From Cellulomonas cellasea (GTDB lineage: Bacteria; Actinomycetota; Actinomycetes; Actinomycetales; Cellulomonadaceae), in contig NZ_JAUDBQ010000001.1 of NCBI RefSeq assembly GCF_030372105.1, forward strand, positions 62,001 to 126,000: a stretch of DNA of 64,000 nucleotides, written 5' to 3'. This document shows, in pieces, positions 54,227 to 63,223 of this stretch (position 1 is the stretch's first letter; the number at the start of each line of letters is the position of its first letter). The notes under the pieces were generated by a model. That model was given only the letters and a program-made list of their open reading frames with translations. It did not search any database and was not told the origin of the DNA. Position numbers and translations under genes: made by a program.

Positions 54227-55033
54227 ATGAGCGCCGATCCCGCCCAGATCCCCGTCGTCATCCTGTGCGGCGGCATGGGCACCCGCCTGCGCGAGGCGAG
54301 CGAGAAGCTGCCCAAGCCACTCGTCGACATCGGCGGCCGCCCCATCCTCTGGCACATCATGAAGGCCTACGGGAACCACGGCTTCCGCCGGTTCGTGCTG
54401 GCCCTCGGGTACAAGAGCGACCTGATCAAGCAGTACTTCCTCGACTACCACCACCTCACCTCGGACTTCACGCTGAACCTGCGCAGTCCCGAGACCCCCG
54501 TCTTCCACAACACGGCGGGCGACGAGGACTGGGAGATCACCTTCGTCGAGACGGGCCTGACCACCGCGACAGCCGCCCGCATCCGCCGGGTCGCGCCGCA
54601 CCTGGACGCCGACCGCTTCGCGCTCACCTACGGCGACGGCATCAGCGACGTGGACATCACCGCCGCGCTCGCCCACCACCTGGCCCAGGGCCGCCTCGGC
54701 ACCCTCACCGGCGTGCACCCCTCCAGCCGCTACGGCGAGATGCGGGTCGAGGGCGCCACGGTCGTGGAGTTCAACGAGAAGCCCACGCTCGCCGACGGCT
54801 GGGTCAACGGCGGCTTCTTCCTCTTCGAGCGCGAGTTCGTCGACAAGTACCTCGACGACGACCCGACGGTGATGCTCGAGACCTCCCCCCTGCAGCAGCT
54901 GGCCCGCGACCGCGAGCTGAGCGTCTACGAGCACGAGGGGTTCTGGATGGGCATGGACACGTTCCGCGACTGGACCGAGCTGAACGGCCTGTGGGACAGC
55001 GGCCGCGCGCCCTGGAAGACGTGGGAGGACTGA
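54227..55033 (+). CDS. Glucose-1-phosphate cytidylyltransferase (RfbF-like)
   Basis: A 268-residue nucleotidyltransferase making a CDP-sugar, normally CDP-glucose, from CTP and glucose-1-phosphate. The signature VVILCGGMGTRLREASEKLPKPLVDIGGRPILWHIMKAYGNHGF matches RfbF rather than RmlA. YGDGISDVD, GEMRVEGATVVEFNEKP and NGGFFLFEREFVDKYL follow, and EGFWMGMDTFRDWTELNGLWDSG closes the protein. AGGAGG precedes the ATG. It is the first gene of the ten-gene plus-strand operon. The usual partner CDP-glucose 4,6-dehydratase (RfbG) is not in the window under a recognisable form. Confidence 0.9.
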   Translation: MSADPAQIPVVILCGGMGTRLREASEKLPKPLVDIGGRPILWHIMKAYGNHGFRRFVLALGYKSDLIKQYFLDYHHLTSDFTLNLRSPETPVFHNTAGDEDWEITFVETGLTTATAARIRRVAPHLDADRFALTYGDGISDVDITAALAHHLAQGRLGTLTGVHPSSRYGEMRVEGATVVEFNEKPTLADGWVNGGFFLFEREFVDKYLDDDPTVMLETSPLQQLARDRELSVYEHEGFWMGMDTFRDWTELNGLWDSGRAPWKTWED

Positions 55034-55035
55034 GC

Positions 55036-56064
55036 GTGCGGGTGCTGGTCACCGGAACAGAGGGCTATCTGGGCAGCCTGCTCACCCCGACGCTGACGGC
55101 GCGAGGCGACGAGGTCACGGGCCTGGACACGGGCTACTACCGGTCGGGATGGCTGTGCCACTCGGGTGGCGAGCAGCCGCGCACACTGGTCAAGGATGTC
55201 CGCCACGTCACCGCCGAGGACCTCGCCGGCCAGGACGCGGTGGTGCACCTGGCCGAGCTGTCGAACGACCCGATCGGGGACCTGATCGGGGACGTCACCG
55301 CCGACATCAACCACCACGGCACGGTGCGCCTGGCCCGCATGGCCAAGGCCGCGGGCGTGGAGCGGTTCGTGCACATGTCCTCCTGCAGCGTGTACGGGGT
55401 GGCCGCCGGCGTCGTCGACGAGGACAGCCCCATCGACCCGCAGACCGCCTACGCCCGGTGCAAGGCGCTCGTCGAGCGGGATGTCGGCGCGCTGGCCGAC
55501 GACTCCTTCAGCCCCACGTTCCTGCGCAATGCGACGGCGTTCGGCGCCTCGCCCCGGATGCGCTTCGACATCGTGCTGAACAACCTCGCGGGCCTCGCCT
55601 GGACCACCCACCGGATCGCCATGACCAGCGACGGGACGCCGTGGCGGCCGCTGGTGCACGGGCTCGACATCGCCAAGGCGGTGCGCGCCGTGCTCGACGC
55701 GCCCCGGGAGGCGGTGCACGGCCAGGTGCTCAACGTCGGCAGCGAGCGCAACACGTGCACGGTGCGCGAGGTCGCGGAGATCGTCGCCGCCGAGTTCGCG
55801 GGCTGCGACCTCGCCTTCGGGCCGCCGAGCGCCGACAACCGCAGCTACCGGGTGTCCTTCGAGAAGATCCGCGACGTGCTGCCCGGCTACGACGCCGACT
55901 GGGACGTGGCCGCCGGCGCCGCCCAACTGCACCGGGTGTTCGAGGCGGTCGCCCTCGACGACGAGACGTTCACCGGGCGCGGGCACACCCGCCTCAAGCA
56001 GATCGAGCACCTGCTCAAGACCGGCCAGGTCGACGAGCGGCTGTTCTGGACGGGGACGCTGTGA
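55036..56064 (+). CDS. NAD-dependent sugar epimerase/dehydratase (SDR) after RfbF
   Basis: A 342-residue extended SDR. VRVLVTGTEGYLGSLLTPTLTARG is the Rossmann start; SSCSVYG and the catalytic YARCK are present near residues 115-145. LRNATAFGASPRMRFDIVLNNL and RPLVHGLDIAKAVRAVL are family motifs. The region GLDTGYYRSGWL and FTGRGHTRLKQIEHLL is characteristic of SDRs that accompany RfbF-like genes in surface glycan clusters. It differs from classical RfbG in the active-site surroundings. The GTG starts two bases after the rfbF stop. It probably acts on the CDP-sugar. Confidence 0.82.
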   Translation: MRVLVTGTEGYLGSLLTPTLTARGDEVTGLDTGYYRSGWLCHSGGEQPRTLVKDVRHVTAEDLAGQDAVVHLAELSNDPIGDLIGDVTADINHHGTVRLARMAKAAGVERFVHMSSCSVYGVAAGVVDEDSPIDPQTAYARCKALVERDVGALADDSFSPTFLRNATAFGASPRMRFDIVLNNLAGLAWTTHRIAMTSDGTPWRPLVHGLDIAKAVRAVLDAPREAVHGQVLNVGSERNTCTVREVAEIVAAEFAGCDLAFGPPSADNRSYRVSFEKIRDVLPGYDADWDVAAGAAQLHRVFEAVALDDETFTGRGHTRLKQIEHLLKTGQVDERLFWTGTL

Positions 56065-56603
56065 GGTACACGAGGACGGCCGTGGACGGCGTACTGCTCG
56101 TCGACCTGGAGCCGCATGCCGACGACCGGGGGTTCTTCGCCCGGGCCTTCGACGCCGCCGAGTTCGCCCGCAACGGGTTGGACGCGCACGTCGCCCAGGC
56201 GAACGTCTCCTTCAACCACCGGGCGGGCACGGTGCGCGGCATGCACCGGCAGATCCCCCCGCACGCCGAGGGCAAGCTCGTGCGCTGCACGGCGGGGGCG
56301 ATCGTCGACGTGGCCCTGGACGTCCGCCCCGGCTCGCCCACCCACGGGCAGCACGTCATGGCCGAGCTCAGCGCGGCCAACCGCACCGCGCTCTTCGTGC
56401 CGCCCTACGTCGCCCACGGGTACCAGACCCTCGTCGACGACACGGAGGTGGTCTACCAGGTCAGCGGGCCGTATGTGCCCGGCGCCGAGCAGGGCTTCCG
56501 CTATGACGACGAGGCGTTCGCGATCGTGTGGCCGCTGCCGGTGACTGTGGTGTCGGCCAAGGACGCGGCGTGGCCGCTGGCCGACGAGCAGGTGGCGCGA
56601 TGA
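56061..56603 (+). CDS. dTDP-4-dehydrorhamnose 3,5-epimerase family (RmlC-like)
   Basis: A 180-residue cupin of the RmlC family, which epimerises a 4-keto-hexose nucleotide at C3 and/or C5. The motifs are DDRGFFARAFDAAEFA, GTVRGMHRQIPPHAEGKLVRC (active-site His and Lys), VALDVRPGSPTHGQ and VPPYVAHGYQTLVDDTEVVYQVSGPYVP. The GTG overlaps the SDR stop (GTGA). In this operon the substrate is presumably the CDP-linked keto sugar made by the two preceding enzymes rather than a dTDP sugar. Confidence 0.87.
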   Translation: MRYTRTAVDGVLLVDLEPHADDRGFFARAFDAAEFARNGLDAHVAQANVSFNHRAGTVRGMHRQIPPHAEGKLVRCTAGAIVDVALDVRPGSPTHGQHVMAELSAANRTALFVPPYVAHGYQTLVDDTEVVYQVSGPYVPGAEQGFRYDDEAFAIVWPLPVTVVSAKDAAWPLADEQVAR

Positions 56604-57895
56604 TCGTCACCGACACGCTGCTGCGCCAACGCCAGGTGGACGGCCGCCCGGTGCGCGTCGCGATCGTGGGCGCGGGGTTCATGGGCCGCGGCCTGGTCAA
56701 CCAGATCGTCAACTCGGTGCCCGGCATGCAGGTGTCGGTGATCGTCGCCCGCCAACCCGAGCAGGGCGTGCGCGCCTTCGTCGAAGCCGGGCTGGACGAG
56801 GTGCGGGAGGTCGACAGCCCCGCCGCGCTGGACCGGGCCGCCGCCGCCGGGGTCGCTGCCGTCACGGCCGACCCCACCACCGCGACCCGCGCGCACTGCG
56901 TCGACGTGGTGGTGGACGTGACCGGCGCCGTGGAGCATGGCGCCCGGGTGGCCGTCGAGTGCATCGCGCAGGGCAAGCACCTGGTGCTGATGAACGCCGA
57001 GGTGGACGCCACAGTGGGCCCTGAGCTGGCGCGCCGCGCCGAGGCCGCGGGCATCGTCTACACGGGCTGCGACGGCGACCAGCCGGGGGTGCAGCTCAAC
57101 CTGCACCGGTTCGTGCGGGGCATCGGGTTGACCCCGCTCGTCGCGGGCAACGTCAAAGGCCTGCAGGACCCGTACCGCACGCCCACCACGCAGCGCCCGT
57201 TCGCGGAGCGCTGGGGGCAGGACGCCCACATGGTCACGAGCTTCGCGGACGGCACCAAGATCAGCGTCGAGCAGGCCATCGTCGCCAACGCCACCGGGAT
57301 GACAGTGCACCGGCGCGGCATGCTCGGCCGGGACCACGCCGGGCACGTCGACGAGCTGACCTCGCGGTACGACGTGGACGAGCTGCGCGCGATGGGCGGG
57401 GCCGTCGACTACGTCGTGGGCGCGCAGCCCGGGCCCGGCGTGTACGTGCTGGCGACCCATGACGACCCGCGCCAGCGGCACTACCTGGAGCTCTACAAGC
57501 TCGGGACCGGCCCGCTGTACAGCTTCTACGCGCCGTACCACCTGTGCCACTTCGAGGTGCCGACCACCATCGCGCGGGCGGCGCTGCTGGGCGACGCGGC
57601 TATCCGGCCTCTCGGGGCCCCGGTGGTGGAAGTCGTCGCCACCGCCAAACGCGACCTGCCGGCGGGCGCCGTGCTCGACGGGCTGGGCGGCTACGACTAC
57701 TACGGCCAGGCGGAGACGGCGCCCATCACCCGCCGCGAGCGCCTGCTGCCAGTGGGCGTCGCCGAGGGCTGCGTGCTGCGCGAGGACGTGAAGCAGGACG
57801 CGACGCTCACCTATGACGACGTGGACCTGCCGCCCGGGCGGCTCGTCGACCTGCTGCGCGCCGAGCAGGCCATGATGTCGAAGGGGGCTCGATGA
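56600..57895 (+). CDS. Homoserine-dehydrogenase-like oxidoreductase with SAF domain
   Basis: A 431-residue protein. The N-terminal half is an NAD(P)-binding fold of the homoserine dehydrogenase type (VRVAIVGAGFMGRGLVNQIVNSVPG near 18-42; VDVVVDVTGAVEHGARVAVECIAQGKHLVLMNAEVDATVGPEL). It continues YTGCDGDQPGVQLNLHRFVRGIGL and GNVKGLQDPYRTPTTQ. The C-terminal 90 residues (VVEVVATAKRDLPAGAVLDGLGGYDYYG, LPVGVAEGCVLREDVKQDATLTYDDVDLP) form a SAF domain. Such proteins recur in carbohydrate clusters next to RfbF- and RmlC-like genes; the reaction is not known to me. Overlaps with both neighbours imply co-translation. Confidence 0.75.
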   Translation: MIVTDTLLRQRQVDGRPVRVAIVGAGFMGRGLVNQIVNSVPGMQVSVIVARQPEQGVRAFVEAGLDEVREVDSPAALDRAAAAGVAAVTADPTTATRAHCVDVVVDVTGAVEHGARVAVECIAQGKHLVLMNAEVDATVGPELARRAEAAGIVYTGCDGDQPGVQLNLHRFVRGIGLTPLVAGNVKGLQDPYRTPTTQRPFAERWGQDAHMVTSFADGTKISVEQAIVANATGMTVHRRGMLGRDHAGHVDELTSRYDVDELRAMGGAVDYVVGAQPGPGVYVLATHDDPRQRHYLELYKLGTGPLYSFYAPYHLCHFEVPTTIARAALLGDAAIRPLGAPVVEVVATAKRDLPAGAVLDGLGGYDYYGQAETAPITRRERLLPVGVAEGCVLREDVKQDATLTYDDVDLPPGRLVDLLRAEQAMMSKGAR

Positions 57896-58980
57896 CCGCG
57901 CTGCTGGCCCGGGCTGTCGCCTTCTACCTGCCGCAGTACCACCCCGTCCCGGAGAACGACGAGTGGTGGGGTCCCGGCTTCACCGAGTGGACCAACACCG
58001 CGCGCGCCCGCCCGCTGTTCCCCGGGCACCGGCAGCCCACCCTGCCCGCCGACCTCGGCTTCTACGACCTGCGCCTGCCCGAGGCCCGCGCGGCGCAGAG
58101 CGCGCTGGCCCGCGAGCACGGCGTCGAGGCGTTCGTGTACTGGCACTACTGGTTCGGCAACGGCTCGCGCATGCTGGAGCGGCCGTTCGCGGAGGTGCTC
58201 AAGACGGGCGAGCCGGGGATCTCGTTCTGCCTCGCGTGGGCGAACCAGACGTGGAGCGGCATCTGGCACGGCGCCGCCGACCGCGTGCTCAAGGAGCAGC
58301 TCTACCCGGGGCCGGAGGACGAGCGCGCGCACTTCGAGGCGGTGCTGCCGGCGTTCCGCGACGAGCGCTACCTGCGCGTCGACGACCGCCCGGTCTTCTA
58401 CGTCTTCCGCCCCGAGGACCTGCCCGACGCGGCGGCGTTCGTCGACAGGTGGCAGTCCATGGCCCGGGCGGCGGGGCTGCCGGGCCTCTACCTGGTGGCC
58501 GAGGTGGCCGACCTGCTGGGCGGCGGGCCGCGGTTCTCCGGTGTCGACTCGGCGGGCTTCGACGCGGGCGCGTACATCCGCATGCCGGTCAACGTCACGC
58601 GACTGGCCACGCTGCGGATGCGCGCCGCGCGCAAGCTGCTGCGCTGGCCGGAGATCTACCCGCATGCCCCGCTGCCCGCACCGCTGCCGCCGACGTCGGC
58701 CCGGCTCCAGCCGAGCGTCTTCCCCAACTGGGACAACACCCCGCGCTCGGGCCGCCGCGGGCTCGCGATCACGGGCTCGTCCCCCGAGGTGTTCGGCAGG
58801 CATGTGCGCCAGGCCGTCTCCACGCTCGCCGACCGCCCCGAGCAGGAGCGGTTCCTGTGGGTGAAGTCGTGGAACGAGTGGGCCGAGGGCAACCACCTGG
58901 AGCCGGACCTGCGGCATGGGCGCGGCTGGCTCGAGGCCCTGCGGGACGGGTTGACCGGGAGCGGGGTGGCCGGTGGGTGA
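57892..58980 (+). CDS. WbsX-like glycosyl hydrolase/transferase (GH99-like)
   Basis: A 362-residue protein of the WbsX/GH99-like family found in O-antigen and capsule clusters. It begins ARAVAFYLPQYHPVPENDEWWGPGFTEWTN, continues GVEAFVYWHYWFGNGSRMLERP and FCLAWANQTWSGIWHG, and ends with the acidic motif WVKSWNEWAEGNHLEPD. The aromatic and acidic residues match a TIM-barrel sugar-binding site. No signal peptide is seen, so it acts in the cytoplasm, probably as a transferase or modifying enzyme. It overlaps the SAF gene by ATGA. Confidence 0.85.
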   Translation: MTALLARAVAFYLPQYHPVPENDEWWGPGFTEWTNTARARPLFPGHRQPTLPADLGFYDLRLPEARAAQSALAREHGVEAFVYWHYWFGNGSRMLERPFAEVLKTGEPGISFCLAWANQTWSGIWHGAADRVLKEQLYPGPEDERAHFEAVLPAFRDERYLRVDDRPVFYVFRPEDLPDAAAFVDRWQSMARAAGLPGLYLVAEVADLLGGGPRFSGVDSAGFDAGAYIRMPVNVTRLATLRMRAARKLLRWPEIYPHAPLPAPLPPTSARLQPSVFPNWDNTPRSGRRGLAITGSSPEVFGRHVRQAVSTLADRPEQERFLWVKSWNEWAEGNHLEPDLRHGRGWLEALRDGLTGSGVAGG

Positions 58981-60058
58981 GCCGCTGCGCATCGCGATGG
59001 TCAGCTACTACCTGCCCTCGGGCAGCAAGATCGGCGTCGGCCACCAGGCGCATGCGCTGGCCTGCGAGCTGAGCCGCCGCGGGCATCAGGTCGACATGAT
59101 CAGTGAGTGCCCGCCGGTCGAGGGCGCGCCGTACGCGCACCGCCGGGTGCGGCTGCACGGCCCGCTGCGCACCTTCCGGTTCGCGCAGGCGGTCCGGCGC
59201 CTGGACCTGTCCTCCTACGACGTGCTGCACGCGCACGGCGACGACTACTGGCTGTGGCGCCGGCGCGCCGCGCTGCATGTGCGGACTGTGCACGGGTCCT
59301 GCTTCGAGGAGGCGCGGCGGATCCGCGGGGCCAAGGAGCGCCTGCGGATGGTGCTGCTCGGGCTCAGCGAGGTGCTGGCCGCGGTCGTGGCCGACCGCAC
59401 CGTCGTGGTGTCCCCGCACACCCGCCGGTGGGTGCCGCGCTCGCACGCCACCATCCCCAACGGGGTGGACGCGCGGTTCCACCCGGAGCCGCTGGAGCGC
59501 GCCGACCACCCGGTGATCCTGTTCGTGGGCGCCTGGCACGGCCGCAAGCGCGGCGCGGAGCTCGCCGCCGCCTTCACCCAGCATGTGCTGCCCCGGCGCC
59601 CGGACGCCGAGCTGTGGATGGTCGCCCGGGACGCCCCCGAGCAGCCGGGCCCCGGCATCCGCGTGCTGGGCGCGCTGACCGACGAGGAGCTGGCGGCGGC
59701 CTACCGGTCGGCCTGGCTGTTCTGCCTGCCGTCGTCGTATGAGGGCTTCGGCATCCCGTACGCGGAGGCGATGGCCTCGGGGCTGCCCGTGGTGGCGACC
59801 CCCAACCCCGGCGCGAGGTATGTCACCGACCGCGGGCGCGCCGGGGCGCTGGTCGCCCTGGACCGGATCGGGCCGCGGCTCGCGGACCTGCTCGACGACG
59901 CCCCCGCCCGGAAGGCGCTCACCGCGGCCGGGTTGGCGCGCTCCGCTCAGTTCACCCTCGCCGCGGTGGCCGACCAATACGAGGCGCTGTTCGCCGAGCG
60001 GCGCCCGGCCCCCGGAACGAGGGCGGCGCGCGCGCTGCCACGGAGCCGGACGGCATGA
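58973..60058 (+). CDS. Glycosyltransferase family 4 (GT-B)
   Basis: A 361-residue GT-B transferase. The N-terminal glycine-rich region SYYLPSGSKIGVGHQAHALACELSRRGHQV contacts the acceptor. YDVLHAHGDDYWLWRR and PNGVDARFHPEPLERADHPVILFVGAWHGRKRGAEL mark the domain junction. The E-x7-E motif is SYEGFGIPYAEAMASGLPVV. The GTG start overlaps the WbsX-like gene by eight bases. Donor and acceptor are unknown. Confidence 0.87.
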   Translation: MGEPLRIAMVSYYLPSGSKIGVGHQAHALACELSRRGHQVDMISECPPVEGAPYAHRRVRLHGPLRTFRFAQAVRRLDLSSYDVLHAHGDDYWLWRRRAALHVRTVHGSCFEEARRIRGAKERLRMVLLGLSEVLAAVVADRTVVVSPHTRRWVPRSHATIPNGVDARFHPEPLERADHPVILFVGAWHGRKRGAELAAAFTQHVLPRRPDAELWMVARDAPEQPGPGIRVLGALTDEELAAAYRSAWLFCLPSSYEGFGIPYAEAMASGLPVVATPNPGARYVTDRGRAGALVALDRIGPRLADLLDDAPARKALTAAGLARSAQFTLAAVADQYEALFAERRPAPGTRAARALPRSRTA

Positions 60059-60936
60059 GCGGTCGCCTGCGCCTGGGCGCCTACGTGCTGGCCGCCGACC
60101 CGACCTGGGTGCGGTCGAGCGTGCTGCGCTACTACGCGCGGCTCGACGTGCTGGTGGTGTCCGTCCCGGTGGACGGCCGCGGCTGGACGGGCGCGCCGGT
60201 GTCCGCGCAGACCGCGCTCGACCTGATCCGGGAGATCGACACCCGGGGCATCGTGCGCGTCGTCACCGGGTCGTGGGTGCGGCCCGAGGACCCGCTCGCG
60301 GCCGACACCGCGCAACGCAACGACGCCCTCGCCGCTGTCGGCACGGACGTGGACTGGGTGCTGCAGCTCGACACCGACGAGCTGCTGCCCAGCGTCGAGG
60401 CCCTGGAGCGCGTGCTGCAGGTCGCGGGCGAGCGGGGCATCGACGCCGTCGAGTGGCCGATGCGGGTGCTGTACCGCAGGCTCCGCGACGGCGGGTACCT
60501 GCAGGTGGTCGGCGCGGACGGCGCCGTCTTCCACGAGTACCCGGCGCCGGTGGCGGTGCGGCCCGGCGCCCGGTTGGCGCACTGCCGCCGGACGGGGGGC
60601 GAGTTCCTCCGCCCGGTGGTGCGCGGCGACGTGACGTCCGTGCAGGTGACCCGGGCTCCGGAGCCGGGCGAGGTCCGCGTCGAGCTGCTCGACGCGGACG
60701 AGGCCATCGTGCACAACTCCTGGGCCCGCGCCCCGCTGTCGGTGCGGCGCAAGATCGCCTCGTGGGGGCACCACGCGGGCTGGCGCTCCACCGCCTACTA
60801 CTGGACCCACTGGTGGCCCGCGGCCTGGTTGTGGCGGGGCCAGCGGCGCCTGCACCCGTTCGAGCCGGCGCTGTGGCCGCGGCTGGCCGCCGCGCCGCCG
60901 GGCATGGGCGCCCTGCTCCTGGAGGCGGACCGGTGA
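60055..60936 (+). CDS. Glycosyltransferase-like protein (GT-A, family 2/92-like)
   Basis: A 293-residue protein with an atypical GT-A layout. LGAYVLAADPTWVRSSVLRYYARLDVLVVSVP opens the fold. QRNDALAAVGTDVDWVLQLDTDELLPSVEAL contains an LDTDE metal-binding motif like that of GT2- and GT92-type proteins. HEYPAPVAVRPGARLAHCRR and IVHNSWARAPLSVRRKIASWGHH follow, the latter resembling the C-terminal signature of distant GT2 enzymes. It lies between two clear glycosyltransferase genes with 4-base overlaps. Classification as a transferase is likely, the exact family less so. Confidence 0.72.
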   Translation: MSGRLRLGAYVLAADPTWVRSSVLRYYARLDVLVVSVPVDGRGWTGAPVSAQTALDLIREIDTRGIVRVVTGSWVRPEDPLAADTAQRNDALAAVGTDVDWVLQLDTDELLPSVEALERVLQVAGERGIDAVEWPMRVLYRRLRDGGYLQVVGADGAVFHEYPAPVAVRPGARLAHCRRTGGEFLRPVVRGDVTSVQVTRAPEPGEVRVELLDADEAIVHNSWARAPLSVRRKIASWGHHAGWRSTAYYWTHWWPAAWLWRGQRRLHPFEPALWPRLAAAPPGMGALLLEADR

Positions 60937-61991
60937 CCGGGCTGCTGCCGGGCCCCGACGCGTCCGCGGCGCCGGCCTCCTCTCCCGCCGCCGGGGCGGT
61001 GATCGACACCCTGCACGTGGTGGTGCTGAGCTGGCATGGCCGCGAGGACACGCTGCGCTGCGTCGCGTCCGTGCTGGCGGATGGCCTGGCGCCCCACCAG
61101 GTGCTCGTCGTCGACAACGGCTCCGGCGACGGCCTCGAGCAGGCGCTGCGGGCGTTCGACGCCCGAGTGCGGTTCGAGCAGACCGGGGCGAACCTCGGCT
61201 TCACCGGCGGCATGAACCACGGGATCCGGGCCTGCCTGGCGCGGGGCGCGGGGCTGGTGTGCGTGCTCAACAACGACACCCAGGTCACCCCGGGGATGTT
61301 CGCGGCGCTCGTCCGCCATGCGGCGCCGGGCACTGCTGTGAGCCCTGAGGTCCGCTACCTGGACGAGCCGGAGGCCGTGTGGTTCGGCGGCGGGGTGGTC
61401 GAGGCCGATCGCGGTTGGCCCCGCCACCTCACGCCCGCCGAGCTGGCCCGGGACGACGCCGCCGACCCGACCCGCGTGCTGCGCGAGTCCCAGACCCTCG
61501 CCGGGTGCTGCGTGCTCGCGCCCGCGGAGACCTGGCGGGCCGTGGGGCTCTTCGACCCCCAGTACTTCCTGCTCTTCGAGGACGCTGACTGGAGCGCCCG
61601 GGCCCGCGCGCACGGGATCCGCCTGGCGGTGGCGCGGGACGCGGTGCTGCTGCACGCCGTCTCCGCGTCGTTCACCGGGCCCGGCCGGCTGCTCTCGTCC
61701 TACTACTACGCGCGCAACGCCATGCGGTTCACGCGCCTGCGGGTCACCCGGCGCCCGGCGCCGCGGCTGCGCTTCATCCGCGACCAGCTCGCCCGGCCCA
61801 CGGCGCGCCGCATCCGCTCGGGCGAGGTGCGCGGCGGGGTGTGGGAGGCGCTGTTCACCGCCGCGGGCCTGGCCGCCGACGCCCTGCGGCGCTACGGCCC
61901 CGCGCCCGGCCCTGTGCTCCGCTGGGCGCGCCGCGCCGCGACTCCACCCCCCGCACCCCCTGCCCCCGACGACGGGACGAGGACACCATGA
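60933..61991 (+). CDS. Glycosyltransferase family 2 (rhamnosyl-/galactofuranosyltransferase-like)
   Basis: A 352-residue GT-A transferase. LHVVVLSWHGREDTLRCVASVLADG opens the domain, VLVVDNGSGDGLEQALRAF is the nucleotide turn, GANLGFTGGMNHGIRACLARGAGLVCVLNNDTQVTPG carries the NNDT metal site, and GLFDPQYFLLFEDADWSARARAHG is the acceptor region. The C-terminal 90 residues are basic and may bind the membrane. The GTG overlaps the preceding stop (GTGA). It is the last transferase before the ABC exporter genes. Confidence 0.86.
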   Translation: MTGLLPGPDASAAPASSPAAGAVIDTLHVVVLSWHGREDTLRCVASVLADGLAPHQVLVVDNGSGDGLEQALRAFDARVRFEQTGANLGFTGGMNHGIRACLARGAGLVCVLNNDTQVTPGMFAALVRHAAPGTAVSPEVRYLDEPEAVWFGGGVVEADRGWPRHLTPAELARDDAADPTRVLRESQTLAGCCVLAPAETWRAVGLFDPQYFLLFEDADWSARARAHGIRLAVARDAVLLHAVSASFTGPGRLLSSYYYARNAMRFTRLRVTRRPAPRLRFIRDQLARPTARRIRSGEVRGGVWEALFTAAGLAADALRRYGPAPGPVLRWARRAATPPPAPPAPDDGTRTP

Positions 61992-63220
61992 CCACACCGA
62001 CGAGGACGACGACGAGCAGGACCCCGGCCATCCAGGTCCGCGGCCTGTCCAAGCACTACCGGATCGCGCTGGACGATCGCCCCGCCACCGCGGGCGAGGC
62101 GATGCTGCGCCGGCTCAGGCGCCCGTTCCACCGCGCCGCGCAGGAGCGCTTCACCGCGTTGGACGGCCTCGACTTCGACATCGAGCAGGGCTCCGCCGTG
62201 GGCATCCTGGGCCGCAACGGCGCGGGCAAGAGCACGCTGCTGAAGCTGCTCACCCGGGTCGCGGCGCCCTCGGAGGGCCAGATCCGCCTGCGGGGGCGCG
62301 TCGGCAGCCTGCTGGAGGTGGGCACCGGGTTCCACCCCGAGCTCACCGGCCGGGAGAACGTCTACCTCAACGGCACGCTGCTGGGCATGCGGCGCGGGGA
62401 GATCCAGCGCCGCTTCGACGAGATCGTCGACTTCTCCGGGGTGGAGAAGTTCCTCGACACCCCGGTCAAGCGGTACTCGTCGGGCATGTACGTGCGCCTG
62501 GCCTTCGCCGTCGCCGCGCACCTCGACACCGAGATCCTCGCCATCGACGAGGTGCTGGCCGTGGGCGACGCGGAGTTCCAGGCCAAGTGCATCGACCGGA
62601 TGCGCCGATCCGCGCAGGACGGGCGCACCGTGCTGTACGTCAGCCACCAGGTGCAGACCGTCACCGCGCTGTGCTCCACGGCGCTGTACCTGGAGAACGG
62701 CCGGCTGGTGATGCAGGGCGACGTGGACGAGGCGATCGAGCTGTACCGCACCAGCAGGGACCGGGCGGTGCTGGCGCCCACGGACATCGAGCGCCGGGCG
62801 GGCACCGGCGAGCTGCGGATCACCTCGGCCACCGTGTCGAGCCCGCTGTACCGCACCACCGAGGACAAGGCCATCGAGCTGGTGGTCGGCGCCAACCCGT
62901 CGTTCATCGGCAAGTACTTCGTCTCGTGCCACGTCAACGACCGCAACGGGACCACGATCCTGCAGTGCGACTCGCGCGTGAGCGGGATGTGGCTCGACGC
63001 CGCGCTCGACCAGAAGATCGTGCTCACCATCCGCTCGCCCTGGCTCAAGCCCGGCGAGTACTCGGTGGACCTGTACGTGTGCGCGTCCGGGGTGCTCGAC
63101 GCGTTCGAGGGCGCCGGCCGGTTCGAGATCCACCCGGTGCTGCCGTATGAGCACGCGGTGTCCGACGAGGGCCTCGCGAACGGCCTCGTGCTCGCCGACT
63201 TCGGCTACGAGAGGCGTTGA
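61988..63220 (+). CDS. Polysaccharide ABC transporter ATP-binding protein (Wzt-like)
   Basis: The ATPase of a Wzm/Wzt-type exporter moving lipid-linked glycan across the inner membrane. Residues 15-250 are the ATPase: Walker A VGILGRNGAGKSTLLKLL near 78-95, the family-specific VGSLLEVGTGFHPELTGRENVYLNG, signature YSSGMYVRLAF and Walker B ILAIDEVLAVGD. Residues 265-410 form a Wzt_C-like carbohydrate-binding beta-sandwich (GTGELRITSATVSS, YFVSCHVNDRNGTTILQCD, IRSPWLKPGEYSVDLYVC). That domain usually recognises the non-reducing end of the finished chain. The ATG overlaps the preceding gene by four bases. Confidence 0.92.
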   Translation: MTTPTRTTTSRTPAIQVRGLSKHYRIALDDRPATAGEAMLRRLRRPFHRAAQERFTALDGLDFDIEQGSAVGILGRNGAGKSTLLKLLTRVAAPSEGQIRLRGRVGSLLEVGTGFHPELTGRENVYLNGTLLGMRRGEIQRRFDEIVDFSGVEKFLDTPVKRYSSGMYVRLAFAVAAHLDTEILAIDEVLAVGDAEFQAKCIDRMRRSAQDGRTVLYVSHQVQTVTALCSTALYLENGRLVMQGDVDEAIELYRTSRDRAVLAPTDIERRAGTGELRITSATVSSPLYRTTEDKAIELVVGANPSFIGKYFVSCHVNDRNGTTILQCDSRVSGMWLDAALDQKIVLTIRSPWLKPGEYSVDLYVCASGVLDAFEGAGRFEIHPVLPYEHAVSDEGLANGLVLADFGYERR

Positions 63221-63223
63221 GGC

